Shown in pieces: positions 52,415 to 62,175 of a stretch of DNA of 64,000 nucleotides. The notes below the pieces were generated by a model. That model saw nothing but the letters and a program-made list of their open reading frames with translations. It was not told the DNA's origin and made no database searches. The translations under genes were made by a program, and so were the position numbers. The stretch covers positions 62,001 through 126,000 of the forward strand of contig NZ_BOOY01000031.1 in assembly GCF_016863475.1 (NCBI RefSeq), written 5' to 3'. Positions within the stretch are counted from its first letter, which is position 1, and each line of letters starts with the position of its first letter. The DNA is from Spirilliplanes yamanashiensis. Lineage in GTDB: Bacteria; Actinomycetota; Actinomycetes; Mycobacteriales; Micromonosporaceae.

Positions 52415-53614
52415 TCAGCGGCGCTTGCCCGACGGACGGTTGCCCGCGCCGCCGGAGCGACCGCCGCGGTTGGTGCTGCTGCCGCTGGTGCGCTTGGCGT
52501 TCGGGCGCGAGCCGACCTTCGGGGCGGCGCCGGCCATGGCGGCCACCTGGTCCTCGGTGCGCTCAGCCGCGCCGGCCTTGACGGGAACCTCGCCGCGGGC
52601 CGCCGAGGCGCGCCGCGCCAGCACGCGCTGGGTGTGGGCCTTAATGCGGGGCTCCCGCTCCTTGAGCGCCGCCAGCACGGGGGTGGCGAACACGATGGAG
52701 GAGAAGACGCCGAGCCCCATGCCGACGAACAGCACCAGGCCGAGGTCCTTCAGCGTGCCCGCGCCGAGCAGACCGGCGCCGATGAACAGCAGGCCGCCGA
52801 CGGGCAGCAGCGCCACGAGGCCGGTGTTGATGGACCGCATGATCGTCTGGTTGACGGCGAGGTTCGCGGCCTCGCTGTAGGTGCGGGAGCTGCCGGCGGT
52901 AATGCCGCGGGTGTTCTCCTGCACCTTGTCGAACACGACGACGACGTCGTACAGCGAGAAGCCGAGAATCGTCAGGAAGCCGATGACGGTCGACGGCGTC
53001 ACCTCGAAGCCGACGAGCGAGTAGACGCCCGCGGTGAGAACGAGGTCGAGAAGCAGGGACGACACGGCGGCCACGGCCATCCGCCACTCGAAGCGCAGGA
53101 TCAGGTACACCATCACCAGAGCGATGAAGACGAGTAGGCCGATGAGGGCCTGCCGGGTGACCGACTCGCCCCAGGCAGCACTGACGCCACTGTCGCTGAT
53201 CTGGTCCGGGGCGAGCCCGAAGTCTCGCGCCACCGCCTGCTTGACCTGGAGCGCCTGCTCATTGGTCAGCTCGCTGGTGCGGGCGGTGTAGGTGGCGCCG
53301 CCGCCGGCGTCGACGCTGTCGACCCGCTGAATGGTGACGACCTCGGGCTCGACGCCTTCGGCGTCCGCGGGCAGAGCGTCCACCGCACGATCGACCGCGG
53401 CACGTGCCTCGTCGATCGTACCGACGGAAGCCGGGACCGAGAGCTTGGTGCCACCGGCGAACTCGATGCCGAGGTGGAAGCGGTTGATCGCGAAGCTGCC
53501 GATGGAGATCAGGACCGCGATGGCAGCGATCGTGAACCACATCTTGCGACGGCCGACGACGTTGAGTCCCGCCTCGCCGCGGTAGAGCCGGTTCGCCAAG
53601 CTGCTGTCGGCCAT
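52415..53614 (-). CDS. secF: Protein translocase subunit SecF
   Basis: 399 residues, six membrane helices. LGIEFAGGTKLSV is the first periplasmic SecDF motif; VYLILRFEWRMAVAAVSSLL, GFLTILGFSLYDVVVVFDKV and RSINTGLVALLPVGGLL are conserved helices. Works with SecD to pull proteins across the membrane using the proton gradient. A basic Gly/Ser/Arg tail (GGRSGGAGNRPSGKRR) ends it. ATG one base after the secD stop: tightly coupled. Confidence 0.97.
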   Translation of the reverse strand: MADSSLANRLYRGEAGLNVVGRRKMWFTIAAIAVLISIGSFAINRFHLGIEFAGGTKLSVPASVGTIDEARAAVDRAVDALPADAEGVEPEVVTIQRVDSVDAGGGATYTARTSELTNEQALQVKQAVARDFGLAPDQISDSGVSAAWGESVTRQALIGLLVFIALVMVYLILRFEWRMAVAAVSSLLLDLVLTAGVYSLVGFEVTPSTVIGFLTILGFSLYDVVVVFDKVQENTRGITAGSSRTYSEAANLAVNQTIMRSINTGLVALLPVGGLLFIGAGLLGAGTLKDLGLVLFVGMGLGVFSSIVFATPVLAALKEREPRIKAHTQRVLARRASAARGEVPVKAGAAERTEDQVAAMAGAAPKVGSRPNAKRTSGSSTNRGGRSGGAGNRPSGKRR

Positions 53615-53615
53615 G

Positions 53616-55511
53616 TCAGGCCTCCTTCACACGCGAGGTGGGTGCCACGTCGGCGTCGGCGGGCCGCTGCTTGAGGACCCGGCCAAGACCGCTGACACGC
53701 GGCGAGAGGAACGCCCGGGTGCGGGCGAACATCGTCATGACCGGGTGGCGGAAGAGGAACACCACCACCAGGTCGAGCACGGTCGACAGGCCGAGCGCGA
53801 ACGCGAAGCCCTGCACCGCGCCGATGGACACGATGTAGAGGACTACGGCCGCGAGGATGGTGATGGCGTTGGCCGAGATGATCGTGCGGCGGGCGCGGAC
53901 CCAGGCGCGCTCGACGGCGCTGCGCGGGCTGCGGCCCTCGCGAATCTCGTCCTTCAGTCGCTCGAAGTAGATGACGAAGGAGTCGGCCGCGACACCGAGG
54001 GAGACGATGAATCCCGCGATGCCGGCGAGGGTCAGCGTGAACCCGATGCTGCGGCCCAGCACCACCAGGGCGCCGAACGTCAACAGTGCCGACAGCACGA
54101 GGCTCGAGAAGATGACCGAGCCGAGCAGGCGGTAGTAGAAGAACGAATAGATCGCCACCAGCAGCATGCCGATGCCCGCGGCGATGAGGCCGGCCTCCAG
54201 CTGCTCGGTGCCAAGGGTCGCCGTCACCGTCTCCTGGTTCTGCACGGAGAAGGTGAGCGGCAGCGCGCCGAACTTCAGCTTGTTGGCCAGGTCGGTGGCC
54301 TGGGCCGGCGTGAACTGCCCGGTGATCTGGGAGTCGCCGGTGAGCACGCCCTGAATCTCCGGCGCCGAGATGACCTCGCGGTCGAGCACGACGGCGACGA
54401 GGCAGTACTGGGCGGAGGGATCGACAGCCTGCGCCGCGGTCTCGCAACCGTCGGCCGGCTGCTTCGTGAAGGCCTCGCGGGTCAGCGCCGTCCACTTCTC
54501 CTGGCCGGGGCCGGTGAAGTCCAGCGAGACGACCCACTGGTTCTGCTGCTGGTCGAGCACCGGCGAGGCGCCGGCGATGTCGGTTCCGACGACCTTCGCG
54601 ACGTCGAGGTAGAACTTCACGCCCGGCTGGCAGGCGGTGACCTTGATCTTCTCATTGTCGATGGCGCTGGCAGGCCGGTTGTTGAGCTTGTCGCACGTGA
54701 TTGCCGGGATGTTGAACTGCATCTCCGGCGTGAGGGCGTGGATCTCCTCCGGCGTCAGGTCGCCGAAGGGCGCAAGCAACGGGGTCTGGGCCGGGTCGTT
54801 GGCGGGCTCCGTCAGCTTCGAGGCCGTGTCCCAGGCCTTCTCGCCGACCTTCTTACGGACGGCGTCGACCGTGACGGGTGCGCCGCTGTCAGGAGCAGCT
54901 GTGCCGCTCGGAGCAGCCGCCGGGGCGGATGAGACCGGAGCGCTCGGAGCGGGTGCGCTCGGGGCGGGTGCCGGTGCGCCGCCACCCTGCCCGCCGGACG
55001 GCGCCGGCGTGGCGGCGGGGGCGGCGCTTGCGTTCGGCGCCGCGCTGGTGCCGGGCGCCGGCGAACTGCCACTCGGCGCCGCGGACGGAGGGGCCTGCAC
55101 GGGGCCGGTGTCGATGGACGCCTTCAGCACCTTGCGGAACCGCATCTGGGCGGCCGCGCCGACCTCGCGCAGCGAATCGTCGCTGCTGCCGGCCTTCGAG
55201 ACGACGATGTTGCGGTCGCCCTCGATGACGACCTCCGCCTCGGACACACCGAGAGCGTTGACCCGGCTCTCGATGATGCCCCGCGCCTCCTCCAGGTTCG
55301 TGCGCGGCGGCGCGTCGCCGGCCTCGGTCTGCGCCACGTACGTGACCTGGGTGCCGCCGACGAGGTCGAGGCCCAGGTTGGGGTGCAGCCGGTCGCGGAT
55401 GCTGCCGGAGGCCCCGAACGCGAAGAACGCGAGCAGGTAGAGGACGACGAAGAGGGCGCCGAGCAGGGCGAGTTGCCGCCCGGGTCGCTGCTGTCCCTGA
55501 GGTGGGGCCAC
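53616..55511 (-). CDS. secD: Protein translocase subunit SecD with large Ala/Pro-rich insertion
   Basis: 631 residues. First helix LALLGALFVVLYLLAFFAFG, then LGLDLVGGTQVTYV, P1 head domain, six-helix C-terminal part (GRSIGFTLTLAGIAGFIVSL, GVAADSFVIYFERLKDEIRE). Between about residues 135 and 205 sits a Pro/Ala/Ser-rich stretch (SAPSGSSPAPGTSAAPN) longer than in most SecD. GTG at 55511 has GGAG ten bases upstream. Partner of SecF. Confidence 0.95.
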   Translation of the reverse strand: MAPPQGQQRPGRQLALLGALFVVLYLLAFFAFGASGSIRDRLHPNLGLDLVGGTQVTYVAQTEAGDAPPRTNLEEARGIIESRVNALGVSEAEVVIEGDRNIVVSKAGSSDDSLREVGAAAQMRFRKVLKASIDTGPVQAPPSAAPSGSSPAPGTSAAPNASAAPAATPAPSGGQGGGAPAPAPSAPAPSAPVSSAPAAAPSGTAAPDSGAPVTVDAVRKKVGEKAWDTASKLTEPANDPAQTPLLAPFGDLTPEEIHALTPEMQFNIPAITCDKLNNRPASAIDNEKIKVTACQPGVKFYLDVAKVVGTDIAGASPVLDQQQNQWVVSLDFTGPGQEKWTALTREAFTKQPADGCETAAQAVDPSAQYCLVAVVLDREVISAPEIQGVLTGDSQITGQFTPAQATDLANKLKFGALPLTFSVQNQETVTATLGTEQLEAGLIAAGIGMLLVAIYSFFYYRLLGSVIFSSLVLSALLTFGALVVLGRSIGFTLTLAGIAGFIVSLGVAADSFVIYFERLKDEIREGRSPRSAVERAWVRARRTIISANAITILAAVVLYIVSIGAVQGFAFALGLSTVLDLVVVFLFRHPVMTMFARTRAFLSPRVSGLGRVLKQRPADADVAPTSRVKEA

Positions 55512-55705
55512 GGCTGTCGGTCTCCGGTTCGGTCGGCCGCCGGGCAGGCAGCGGCGGCGGTTGCGGGTGGTGTGGCGCGGGCGGGCCGGCCACGGTCGCG
55601 GGCGCGGCAACGCCGGCGACGATTATGAACGTAAATCGCGTCGCGCGGACACCCCGCCCGTTCCGGCGTTTCCACCGGATCGGCGCGGGGCGCCCAGCGC
55701 GGACG

Positions 55706-56074
55706 TCAGTCCTTCTTCTCGCGCTCGACGACCGAACCGCCGACCGTGTCGGTCGACGGCTCGACCGGCTCGGACGTGGCGTGCGCCGAGAGCACGCGCG
55801 CGATGGCGGGGCGGCTGTACCGGGCGGTGACGCCCGGGGACAGCTCGACGGTGACGACGTCGTCGTCGACGGACACGACGGTCGCGTGCAGGCCGCCGAT
55901 GGTCACGATGTCGTCGCCCACCGTGAGGTTACGCTGCATCTGCTCGGCCTCACGGCGCCTCTTCTGCTGCGGGCGGATCATCATGAAGTACATGACGCCG
56001 AAGAGCAGAATGATCATGAGCAGCGGCAGGAAGCTACCGCCGCCGCTACCGCTGGACGCTGCTGCGTGGAGCAC
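55706..56074 (-). CDS. yajC: Preprotein translocase subunit YajC
   Basis: 122 residues. One membrane helix (FLPLLMIILLFGVMYFMMI) then RPQQKRRREAEQMQRNLTVG and VTIGGLHATVVSV, the YajC signature. Auxiliary to SecDF. GTG start at 56074. 194 bp separate it from secD, more than usual; this gap holds no obvious hairpin. Stop codon in a region rich in GAC/GTC, no overlap. Confidence 0.95.
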   Translation of the reverse strand: MLHAAASSGSGGGSFLPLLMIILLFGVMYFMMIRPQQKRRREAEQMQRNLTVGDDIVTIGGLHATVVSVDDDVVTVELSPGVTARYSRPAIARVLSAHATSEPVEPSTDTVGGSVVEREKKD

Positions 56075-56201
56075 GTCGACAACCTTCCATTAGCCTCGGT
56101 GCGCTTCAGGCACGTCGGGGCGATTCGCACAACCCGGTGAACGGCGGCGAGTCTAGTCCCTTCACCTGGGAGCACTCACAGCGGCACGGATCACGGGGAC
56201 G

Positions 56202-57248
56202 TCACGAATCGACACCCCGGGAGAACAGGTCGGGCTGCTGGACGACGGTCTCGGGCGGTGTGCGCCCCAGGTGCCGCCAGCCGGCCTCGGTGGCGACCCG
56301 CCCGCGCGGGGTGCGCGCGAGCAGTCCGGCCCGCACCAGGAACGGCTCGCACACCTCCTCGACGGTGTCGGACTGCTCCCCCACCGCCACGGCCAGCGTC
56401 GACAGCCCCACCGGCCCGCCCCGGAACGAGTCCACCAGCGCCGTCAGCACCGCCCGGTCGAGCCGGTCGAGGCCGCGCTCGTCGACGTCGTACACCTTCA
56501 GTGCCGCCCGGGCCGTGGCCTGGTCGACGACGCCGGACCCGCGCACCTCGGCGAAGTCGCGGACCCGGCGCAGCAGCCGGTTCGCGATGCGGGGCGTGCC
56601 CCGCGAGCGGCCGGCGATCTCCGCCGCGCCGTCCTCCGTGATGGGCACGCCGAGGATGCGCGCGGAGCGCTGCAGCAGCAGGTGCAGGTCGGCGGGCGCG
56701 TAGAAGTCGAGGTGCGCGACGAACCCGAACCGGTCGCGCATCGGCCCGGTGAGCAGGCCGGACCGGGTGGTAGCCCCGACCAGCGTGAACGGCTCGACGT
56801 CCAGCGGGATGGCGGTGGCGCCGGGCCCCTTGCCGACGACGACGTCGACGCGGAAGTCCTCCATGGCGCTGTACAGCAGTTCCTCGGCGGGCTTGGCGAT
56901 GCGGTGGATCTCGTCGATGAACAGCACGTCGCCCTCGGCGAGGCTGGTCAGGATGGCGGCCAGGTCGCCGGACCGCTCGATCGCCGGGCCGCTGGTGGTG
57001 CGGATGCCGGCGTTCAGCTCGGACGCGACGATGTTCGCCAGGGTGGTCTTCCCGAGGCCGGGCGGGCCGGACAGCAGGATGTGGTCGGGCGGGGTGCCGC
57101 GGCCCATCGCGCCCTTGAGCAGCAGGTCGAGCTGGTCGCGGACGCGGTGCTGGGCGATGAACTCGGCCAGCCGGCGGGGGCGGACGCTGGCCTCGGCGTC
57201 CAGTTCCGCGTCCGTCACATACGCCGAGACGACGTGGTCGTCGGTCAC
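56202..57248 (-). CDS. ruvB: Holliday junction branch migration helicase RuvB
   Basis: 348 residues. [20 protein letters not shown], Walker [16 protein letters not shown], Walker [10 protein letters not shown], sensor [18 protein letters not shown] and the C-terminal winged-helix ([18 protein letters not shown]). Hexameric AAA+ motor on RuvA-bound junctions. GTG overlaps the ruvA stop by four bases (GTGA). Confidence 0.97.
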   Translation of the reverse strand: MTDDHVVSAYVTDAELDAEASVRPRRLAEFIAQHRVRDQLDLLLKGAMGRGTPPDHILLSGPPGLGKTTLANIVASELNAGIRTTSGPAIERSGDLAAILTSLAEGDVLFIDEIHRIAKPAEELLYSAMEDFRVDVVVGKGPGATAIPLDVEPFTLVGATTRSGLLTGPMRDRFGFVAHLDFYAPADLHLLLQRSARILGVPITEDGAAEIAGRSRGTPRIANRLLRRVRDFAEVRGSGVVDQATARAALKVYDVDERGLDRLDRAVLTALVDSFRGGPVGLSTLAVAVGEQSDTVEEVCEPFLVRAGLLARTPRGRVATEAGWRHLGRTPPETVVQQPDLFSRGVDS

Positions 57249-57850
57249 CGGGTCTTCCCGAGCAGGCGGATGGCGTGCTTGAGCAGCACCGGCACGGGCG
57301 GCGGGACGGCGCCGTCGACGGTCTCGGCGACGGCGGCGACGGCCTGGTCGGCCTGGGCGGCGCTCCAGCCGAGCCCGATCAGGCCCTGGCGCACCTGCTC
57401 CTGCCAGGCGCCGGTGACCACGCCCGCGTTGCCGTCGGGGCCGACCGCGACGGGGCCGATGCGGTCGCGCAGTTCCAGGACGAGGCGCTCGGCGCCCTTC
57501 TTGCCGATGCCGGGCACCCGGGTCAGCGCGGCCAGGTCGCCGCCGGCGACGGCGCGGCGCACCGCGTCGGGGGTGTGCACGGCGAGGACGGCCTGGGCGA
57601 GCCGGGGGCCGACGCCGCTGGCGGTCTGGAGCAGCTCGAACAGCTGCTTCTCGTCGTCGTCGGCGAAGCCGTACAGGGTCAGCGAGTCCTCGCGGACGAC
57701 CAGGCTGGTGGCCAGCCGGGCCTCCTCGCCGGTGCGGAGCCCGGCGAGCGTGCCGGGCGAGCACTGCACGGCCATGCCGACCCCGCCCACCTCGAGCACG
57801 GCGCTGTCGGGCGCGACGGCGACGACCCGGCCGCGGACGCTGGCGATCAT
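57245..57850 (-). CDS. ruvA: Holliday junction DNA helicase subunit RuvA
   Basis: 201 residues. OB fold start [33 protein letters not shown], tandem helix-hairpin-helix ([35 protein letters not shown]) and the RuvB-binding C-terminal domain. ATG at 57850 with GGAGGGG upstream. Normally follows ruvC directly; here a 680-bp gap with a plus-strand gene intervenes. Confidence 0.97.
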   Translation of the reverse strand: MIASVRGRVVAVAPDSAVLEVGGVGMAVQCSPGTLAGLRTGEEARLATSLVVREDSLTLYGFADDDEKQLFELLQTASGVGPRLAQAVLAVHTPDAVRRAVAGGDLAALTRVPGIGKKGAERLVLELRDRIGPVAVGPDGNAGVVTGAWQEQVRQGLIGLGWSAAQADQAVAAVAETVDGAVPPPVPVLLKHAIRLLGKTR

Positions 57851-58117
57851 CGACCCCTCCGGTAGTGAGCCACGGCGTGCCGACTGGGTGTCGAAGCCTG
57901 CTTACAGGCCGACCTGGAACCGCCCGATCGTCCGCACGTGTGTTCGACCACCCTAGTACGTCGACCCGGCCGGCCTGGATTCGACACGCGGCACGGACGC
58001 GCGTGGGCACCGAGCACGCGTGAGAAGTGACACACGTCGATATCTCTTGCCTCAACCCGTCGTGGCGTAGCTCGTTACCGAGCACGACAAACGGGTCAAC
58101 GGGGAGGAACATTCTCA

Positions 58118-58455
58118 ATGCAGAAGCATCGTAAGTTTTCCATCGCCTTCGGCGCCGCCATCGTTCTAGGCAGTGTCCCTGCGGTCGCGTCGCCCGCGCT
58201 GGCCGTACAACGTTCACGCGGTGTGGCTCGGTCACCGTCGGCAAGGGTTCGGCGACGGCATTCCACGCGGGTTCGGTGGCCGGCACCTGGCACAACTGCA
58301 GCGGTTCCGAGAACGACTACGTGAAGATCGACGTCAACAATGCCTCCGACTCCGACTGCATCGCCATCCCGCCGGGCAACGTGGGTCACCACTACTACGA
58401 CCCCACCTGGTGGGTCACCGGCGCGAACCACAGTGCGACCTGGAAGCGCTGCTGA
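58118..58455 (+). pseudogene. Frameshifted small secreted Cys-containing protein
   Basis: ATG at 58118 (GGGGAGG upstream) encodes a clean signal peptide, [20 protein letters not shown] then LA. About 58205 the reading frame of the mature part shifts by one base: the downstream frame reads [40 protein letters not shown] and ends TWWVTGANHSATWKRC before the TGA at 58455, with four Cys. Adding one base near CTGGCCGTAC restores one frame of about 112 residues. Either a true frameshift or a sequence error. No homologue recognised. Followed by a terminator. Confidence 0.78.
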
Positions 58456-58467
58456 CAGGACCCGAGT

Positions 58468-58503
58468 GAAGGGCAGGGCCATCCCTCGGATGCTCTGCCC
58501 TTC
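58468..58503. terminator. Hairpin after the small secreted protein gene
   Basis: GAAGGGCAGGGC-CATCC pairs with GGATG-CTCTGCCCTTC with one bulge. Lies 13 bp past the stop of the plus-strand gene and 28 bp from the ruvC stop; may serve both. Confidence 0.7.
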
Positions 58504-58531
58504 TCGCGTCACAGGAAAGCGTGCGATCCCG

Positions 58532-59053
58532 TCATGAGCGCGTGCGCCGCGAGGCCGCGGCCGCTGCGATGCGCGCGCGGGTGCCGCCGCGCCAGACGTG
58601 GCAGATGGCGAGCGCCAGAGCGTCGGCAGCGTCGGCAGGCTTCGGGGGTGCGTCGAGCTTGAGCAGGCGGGTGACCATGGCGGTGACCTGCGCCTTGCCG
58701 GCAGTGCCCGAGCCGGTGACGGCGGCCTTGACCTCGCTGGGGGTATACGTGGTGACGCCCAGCCCGGCGCGCGCCCCGGCGAGAACGGCGACACCGCTGG
58801 CCTGGGCGGTCCCGATGACCGTCTGGGTGTTGTGCTGGCTGAAGACGCGCTCGACGGCGACGCTGTCGGGCTTGTGCTCCTCGATCAGTTCGGTGAGCGA
58901 CCGGTCGAGGTGCAGCAGCCGATAATCCAGCTCATCGTCGGGCTCGGAGTAGATGACGTAGTAGGCGATGAGCGTGCAGGGACGGCCGGGCACACCCTCG
59001 ACGACGCCGACGCCGCACCGGGTAAGGCCTGGATCGACGCCCAACACCCTCAT
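58532..59053 (-). CDS. ruvC: Crossover junction endodeoxyribonuclease RuvC
   Basis: 173 residues. RNase H-like active site: [14 protein letters not shown] (Asp), [14 protein letters not shown] (Glu), [14 protein letters not shown] (Asp pair). Resolves Holliday junctions. ATG at 59053. 680 bp upstream of ruvA rather than adjacent, since the secreted-protein gene was inserted. Confidence 0.97.
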   Translation of the reverse strand: MRVLGVDPGLTRCGVGVVEGVPGRPCTLIAYYVIYSEPDDELDYRLLHLDRSLTELIEEHKPDSVAVERVFSQHNTQTVIGTAQASGVAVLAGARAGLGVTTYTPSEVKAAVTGSGTAGKAQVTAMVTRLLKLDAPPKPADAADALALAICHVWRGGTRARIAAAAASRRTRS

Positions 59054-59181
59054 GAACCCCCCCGACGTACGCGTGTTCGACACGATAGTCAGCCCCAGGC
59101 ACGCGAGTGACACGACACGCTCGAGTGCCCGTGCCACCCGTGGCCGGGACGGGTGGCACGTCAACAGCAACGAACCGTCGG

Positions 59182-59556
59182 CTAGTCGACGAACTCGGTC
59201 CGGCAGGTGGGCTCGCCGGCGTCCTTCTCGCAGATCTTGAAGTACCGGACGTCAGCCGGGAACGTATGGTTGCCGCAGCCACCGGCAGACCCATTCGGGT
59301 CGCTGATGCGAGGACTCCAGTCGGTGCCCCCGTGCAGCCAGAACTGGCCGTACACGCCGTTGCCGTCCCGTTCCATGTCGCAGACACCGACGTACCGCTT
59401 GCCGGCCAGGACGACGGCGTAGTCGCTACCCTCGTACGCGTGCCAGGGCGGGCCAGGAATGGCCATGGCCGGCGCCCCCGCCGCGAGCACGAGGCCGGAC
59501 GCGCAGCCCAGCGCCAGCATGCCCTGCGCGATCTTCGACTTGATTGCCTTGCGCAA
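59182..59556 (-). CDS. Small secreted protein, four Cys (unknown)
   Basis: About 124 residues. TTG at 59556 is favoured because GGGGAG lies six bases upstream and leaves a normal signal peptide ([33 protein letters not shown]); an ATG at 59595 would add 13 residues without a ribosome site. Mature domain has [35 protein letters not shown] and TCRTEFVD: four Cys, Gly/Asn-rich, no family recognised. Exported, function unknown. Sits between ruvC and yebC, which are normally neighbours. Confidence 0.8.
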   Translation of the reverse strand: MRKAIKSKIAQGMLALGCASGLVLAAGAPAMAIPGPPWHAYEGSDYAVVLAGKRYVGVCDMERDGNGVYGQFWLHGGTDWSPRISDPNGSAGGCGNHTFPADVRYFKICEKDAGEPTCRTEFVD

Positions 59557-59866
59557 CAAACTCTCCCCGTGGTCACTTGACGTCGAACTTGACATCGATG
59601 GATGTGAACGCGAAGAACTTAGCGAACCAGCGCTTGCCCCGCTGCCCCGTCTCCGTCTTCTGCGAGTGACCTATGCCTCATGACGATCATCTCGGGGGTT
59701 GGGCGCTGGGAATGGTCCAGCGGTAGACGAACGATCGGCCCACGGCACGACATAGCCATCACGCCGGCCCGATGAGGACGCGTATGCCTGCGCGCCAGAT
59801 CGGCTCACAGGTGCCGACCGCTGGCGCCCGACGCATCTCCCTACAGCCGAAGATGGCGGACCGCGC
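59557..59866. other. Intergenic region upstream of the secreted protein gene
   Basis: About 310 bp, less GC-rich than its neighbours, between the starts of the secreted protein (minus) and the end of the YjbR-like gene. Probably contains the secreted protein's promoter. I see no RNA gene or clear hairpin. A 30-codon open stretch ending at 59573 (reverse strand) lacks a start codon. Confidence 0.5.
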
Positions 59867-60238
59867 TCACGCCGACACGCGCACCTGTGCCGCGAGGTGT
59901 TCCGGGGCGGCGGCCCGGTACGCCCGCCGCAGCAGTTCGCCGACCTCGGCCCAGTCGACGCCGGGCCGGTCGAGGCGCAGGGCGACCCAGCCGCGCCCGG
60001 CCGCCTGCCGTGGCACGTAGTAGCGCTCGGGGCCGCGGGCGACGAGCTTCTGCTGCCAGCCCGGCCCGGGGGCGACGGCCACGGCGAGGCGGCCGTCGCC
60101 GTGGTGGTCGTCGAGGAACCAGGCGAAGGCGCGGCCGCGCACCGTGTAGGTGGGGTGCGGCGAGCCGGTGGCGGACGTCTCGGGCAGTTCGCCGCAGATG
60201 TCCGAGATGCGGTCCAGGTAGACCTCGGCGGTCGACAT
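59867..60238 (-). CDS. MmcQ/YjbR-family protein
   Basis: 123 residues. Conserved AEVYLDRISDICGELPETSA and RAFAWFLDDHHGDGRLAVAV plus DWAEVGELLRRAYRAAAPEH match the CyaY-like MmcQ/YjbR fold, reported as DNA-binding. ATG at 60238. Divergent from the gene starting at 60304. Confidence 0.9.
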   Translation of the reverse strand: MSTAEVYLDRISDICGELPETSATGSPHPTYTVRGRAFAWFLDDHHGDGRLAVAVAPGPGWQQKLVARGPERYYVPRQAAGRGWVALRLDRPGVDWAEVGELLRRAYRAAAPEHLAAQVRVSA

Positions 60239-60303
60239 GGGAGACAGCTTTGACCGGCGGCGCTGTCGTGAAACATGCGCGACGATGGAGGCCGGAGGTT
60301 CGC

Positions 60304-60798
60304 GTGGTGCTGTCGAGGGAGATGCAGCCCGAACCGCCGGCGGACTACGTGGCGTTCGTCGTCCGGCGGTTCGGTGCCGCGCGCGCCGAGGCGGCGCGGC
60401 TGACCGGGGGCGAGCGGTACGCCGACGAGGTGTACCCCGCGGCGTTCACGGACGTGGCGCTGCACTGGCGGTGGCAGCGGCGCCGGGCGGACGCCATCCT
60501 GGAGCGCTCGCTGGCCCGCCGGGCGAAGCGGTGGCGCGAGGAGCAGATCTACGAGGTGGACGTGCGGCCGGTCCACGAGGGACGGCCGTCGCCGGTGCGG
60601 TTCGTCAGCGTGGCGCTGCGCAAGGCGGGGCTGCTGGCGCCGACCGCGCGGCCGTCCGCGCAGCCGGTGGCCGAGGCGGGCATCGCGTGGTGCTGCGCGT
60701 ACCGGCGGTGGCGCTGGCGCCGGCTGGCCCGGACAGTGGCAGCGGTGCTGATCGCCGTGCTGGTCATCGCGGAGATGCTGCCCGGGCCGCCGGCGTGA
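60304..60798 (+). CDS. Actinobacterial protein with sigma-region-2-like N-terminus and C-terminal membrane helix (unknown)
   Basis: 164 residues. YVAFVVRRFGAARAEAARLT and DEVYPAAFTDVALHWRWQRR resemble sigma-factor region 2 helices, but region 4 is absent; a basic Arg-rich segment and one membrane helix (TVAAVLIAVLVIAEMLPG) follow. GTG at 60304 has GGAGG five bases upstream. The stop at 60798 abuts yebC (convergent, 3-bp gap). Function unknown; resemblance is weak. Confidence 0.7.
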   Translation: MVLSREMQPEPPADYVAFVVRRFGAARAEAARLTGGERYADEVYPAAFTDVALHWRWQRRRADAILERSLARRAKRWREEQIYEVDVRPVHEGRPSPVRFVSVALRKAGLLAPTARPSAQPVAEAGIAWCCAYRRWRWRRLARTVAAVLIAVLVIAEMLPGPPA

Positions 60799-60801
60799 TG
60801 G

Positions 60802-61551
60802 TCAGTCGATCGCGGCCATGATCTCGTCGGAGACGCTGCTGTTGTCGTAGACGTTCTGCACGTCGTCGCAGTCGTCGAGGACGTCGATGAGCTTCGACAG
60901 CTTGCGCGCGCCGTCCTCGTCCAGCTCGATCTGCATGCTGGGGATGAGCGACGACTCGGCCGAGTCGTAGTCGATGCCGGCCTCCTGCAGCGCGGTGCGC
61001 ACGGCGACGAGGTCGGTGGGCTCGCTGACGACCTCGAAGGTGTCGCCGAGGTCGTTGACGTCCTCCGCGCCCGCGTCGAGGACGGCGAGCAGCAGGTCGT
61101 CCTCGGTGAGGCCGCTCTTGGGCACGATCACGATGCCCTTGCGGGAGAACAGGTAGTTGACGCTGCCGGCGTCGGCCAGCGAGCCGCCGTTGCGGGTCAG
61201 CGCGGTGCGCACCTCGGTGGCGGCGCGGTTGCGGTTGTCCGTGAGGCACTCGATGAGCATCGCGACGCCGTTCGGGCCGTACCCCTCGTACATGATCGTC
61301 TGCCAGTCGGCGCCGCCGGCCTCGAGGCCGGCGCCGCGCTTGACGGCGCGGTCGATGTTGTCGTTCGGTACGGAGTTCTTCTTCGCCTTCTGGATGGCGT
61401 CGTAGAGCGTCGGGTTGCCGGCCGGGTCGCCGCCGCCGGTGCGCGCGGCGACCTCGATGTTCTTGATCAGCTTGGCGAAGCTCTTGCCCCGCTTGGCGTC
61501 GATGACGGCCTTCTTGTGCTTGGTCGTCGCCCACTTGGAGTGGCCGGACAT
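60802..61551 (-). CDS. yebC: YebC/PmpR-family transcriptional/translation factor
   Basis: 249 residues. [20 protein letters not shown] is the invariant start; [20 protein letters not shown] and [19 protein letters not shown] follow. Family members act in translation of difficult (polyproline) stretches and/or transcription. ATG at 61551. First of a run with pdxT, with 21 bp between; normally followed by ruvC. Confidence 0.96.
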   Translation of the reverse strand: MSGHSKWATTKHKKAVIDAKRGKSFAKLIKNIEVAARTGGGDPAGNPTLYDAIQKAKKNSVPNDNIDRAVKRGAGLEAGGADWQTIMYEGYGPNGVAMLIECLTDNRNRAATEVRTALTRNGGSLADAGSVNYLFSRKGIVIVPKSGLTEDDLLLAVLDAGAEDVNDLGDTFEVVSEPTDLVAVRTALQEAGIDYDSAESSLIPSMQIELDEDGARKLSKLIDVLDDCDDVQNVYDNSSVSDEIMAAID

Positions 61552-61572
61552 GAGGTACCTCCGTTGCGCTGC

Positions 61573-62175
61573 CTACCGTGCGTCGACGTCAGCCTGCCGT
61601 ACCAGGTCCACGAAGTGCCGGTGCACACGCAGGTCGCCGGTCAGCTCGGGGTGGAAGGCCGTGGCCAGCAGGTTGCCCTGCCGGACCGCGACAATCCTAC
61701 CGGCGGCCGGACCGCCGGTGACGCGGCCCATCACCCGCACGCCGGGCCCGGTCCGCTCCACCCACGGGGCGCGGATGAACACGGCGGGCAGGCTGTCGCC
61801 GTCGAAGTCGACGGTGTCCTCGAACGAGTCGACCTGCCGGCCGAACGCGTTGCGCCGCACCGTCATGTCGATGCCGCCGAAGGTCTGCTGGTCGGGGCGG
61901 CCGTCGAGCACCTCGGACGCCAGCATGATCATGCCTGCGCAGGAGCCGTACGCCGGCATGCCCTCGGCGATCCGCTTGCGGATCGGGTCGAGCAGCTCGA
62001 ACGTGACGGCCAGCTTGCTGATCGCGGTGGACTCCCCGCCGGGCACGACGAGCGCGTCGACGTCGTCGAGCTCGGCCGGCCGGCGCACCGGCCGGGCGAG
62101 CACGTCGCACTCGGCGAGGGCGCCGAGGTGTTCCCGGACGTCGCCCTGCAGGGCGAGGACGCCGATCGTGGTCAC
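61573..62175 (-). CDS. pdxT: Pyridoxal 5'-phosphate synthase glutaminase subunit PdxT
   Basis: 200 residues. Class I glutamine amidotransferase: [29 protein letters not shown], catalytic Cys in [10 protein letters not shown] and His-Glu in [13 protein letters not shown]. Supplies ammonia to PdxS. GTG overlaps the pdxS stop by four bases (GTGA). Confidence 0.97.
   Translation of the reverse strand: MTTIGVLALQGDVREHLGALAECDVLARPVRRPAELDDVDALVVPGGESTAISKLAVTFELLDPIRKRIAEGMPAYGSCAGMIMLASEVLDGRPDQQTFGGIDMTVRRNAFGRQVDSFEDTVDFDGDSLPAVFIRAPWVERTGPGVRVMGRVTGGPAAGRIVAVRQGNLLATAFHPELTGDLRVHRHFVDLVRQADVDAR

Noticed and set aside
59573-59677. Short reverse-strand open stretch encoding KRWFAKFFAFTSIDVKFDVK before a stop
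   Set aside because: No start codon in frame before an upstream stop and no ribosome site; left as intergenic.
59712-59745. Sequence GGTCCAGCGGTAGA resembling a tRNA D-arm
   Set aside because: No matching acceptor, anticodon or T-arm in the following 80 bases on either strand.
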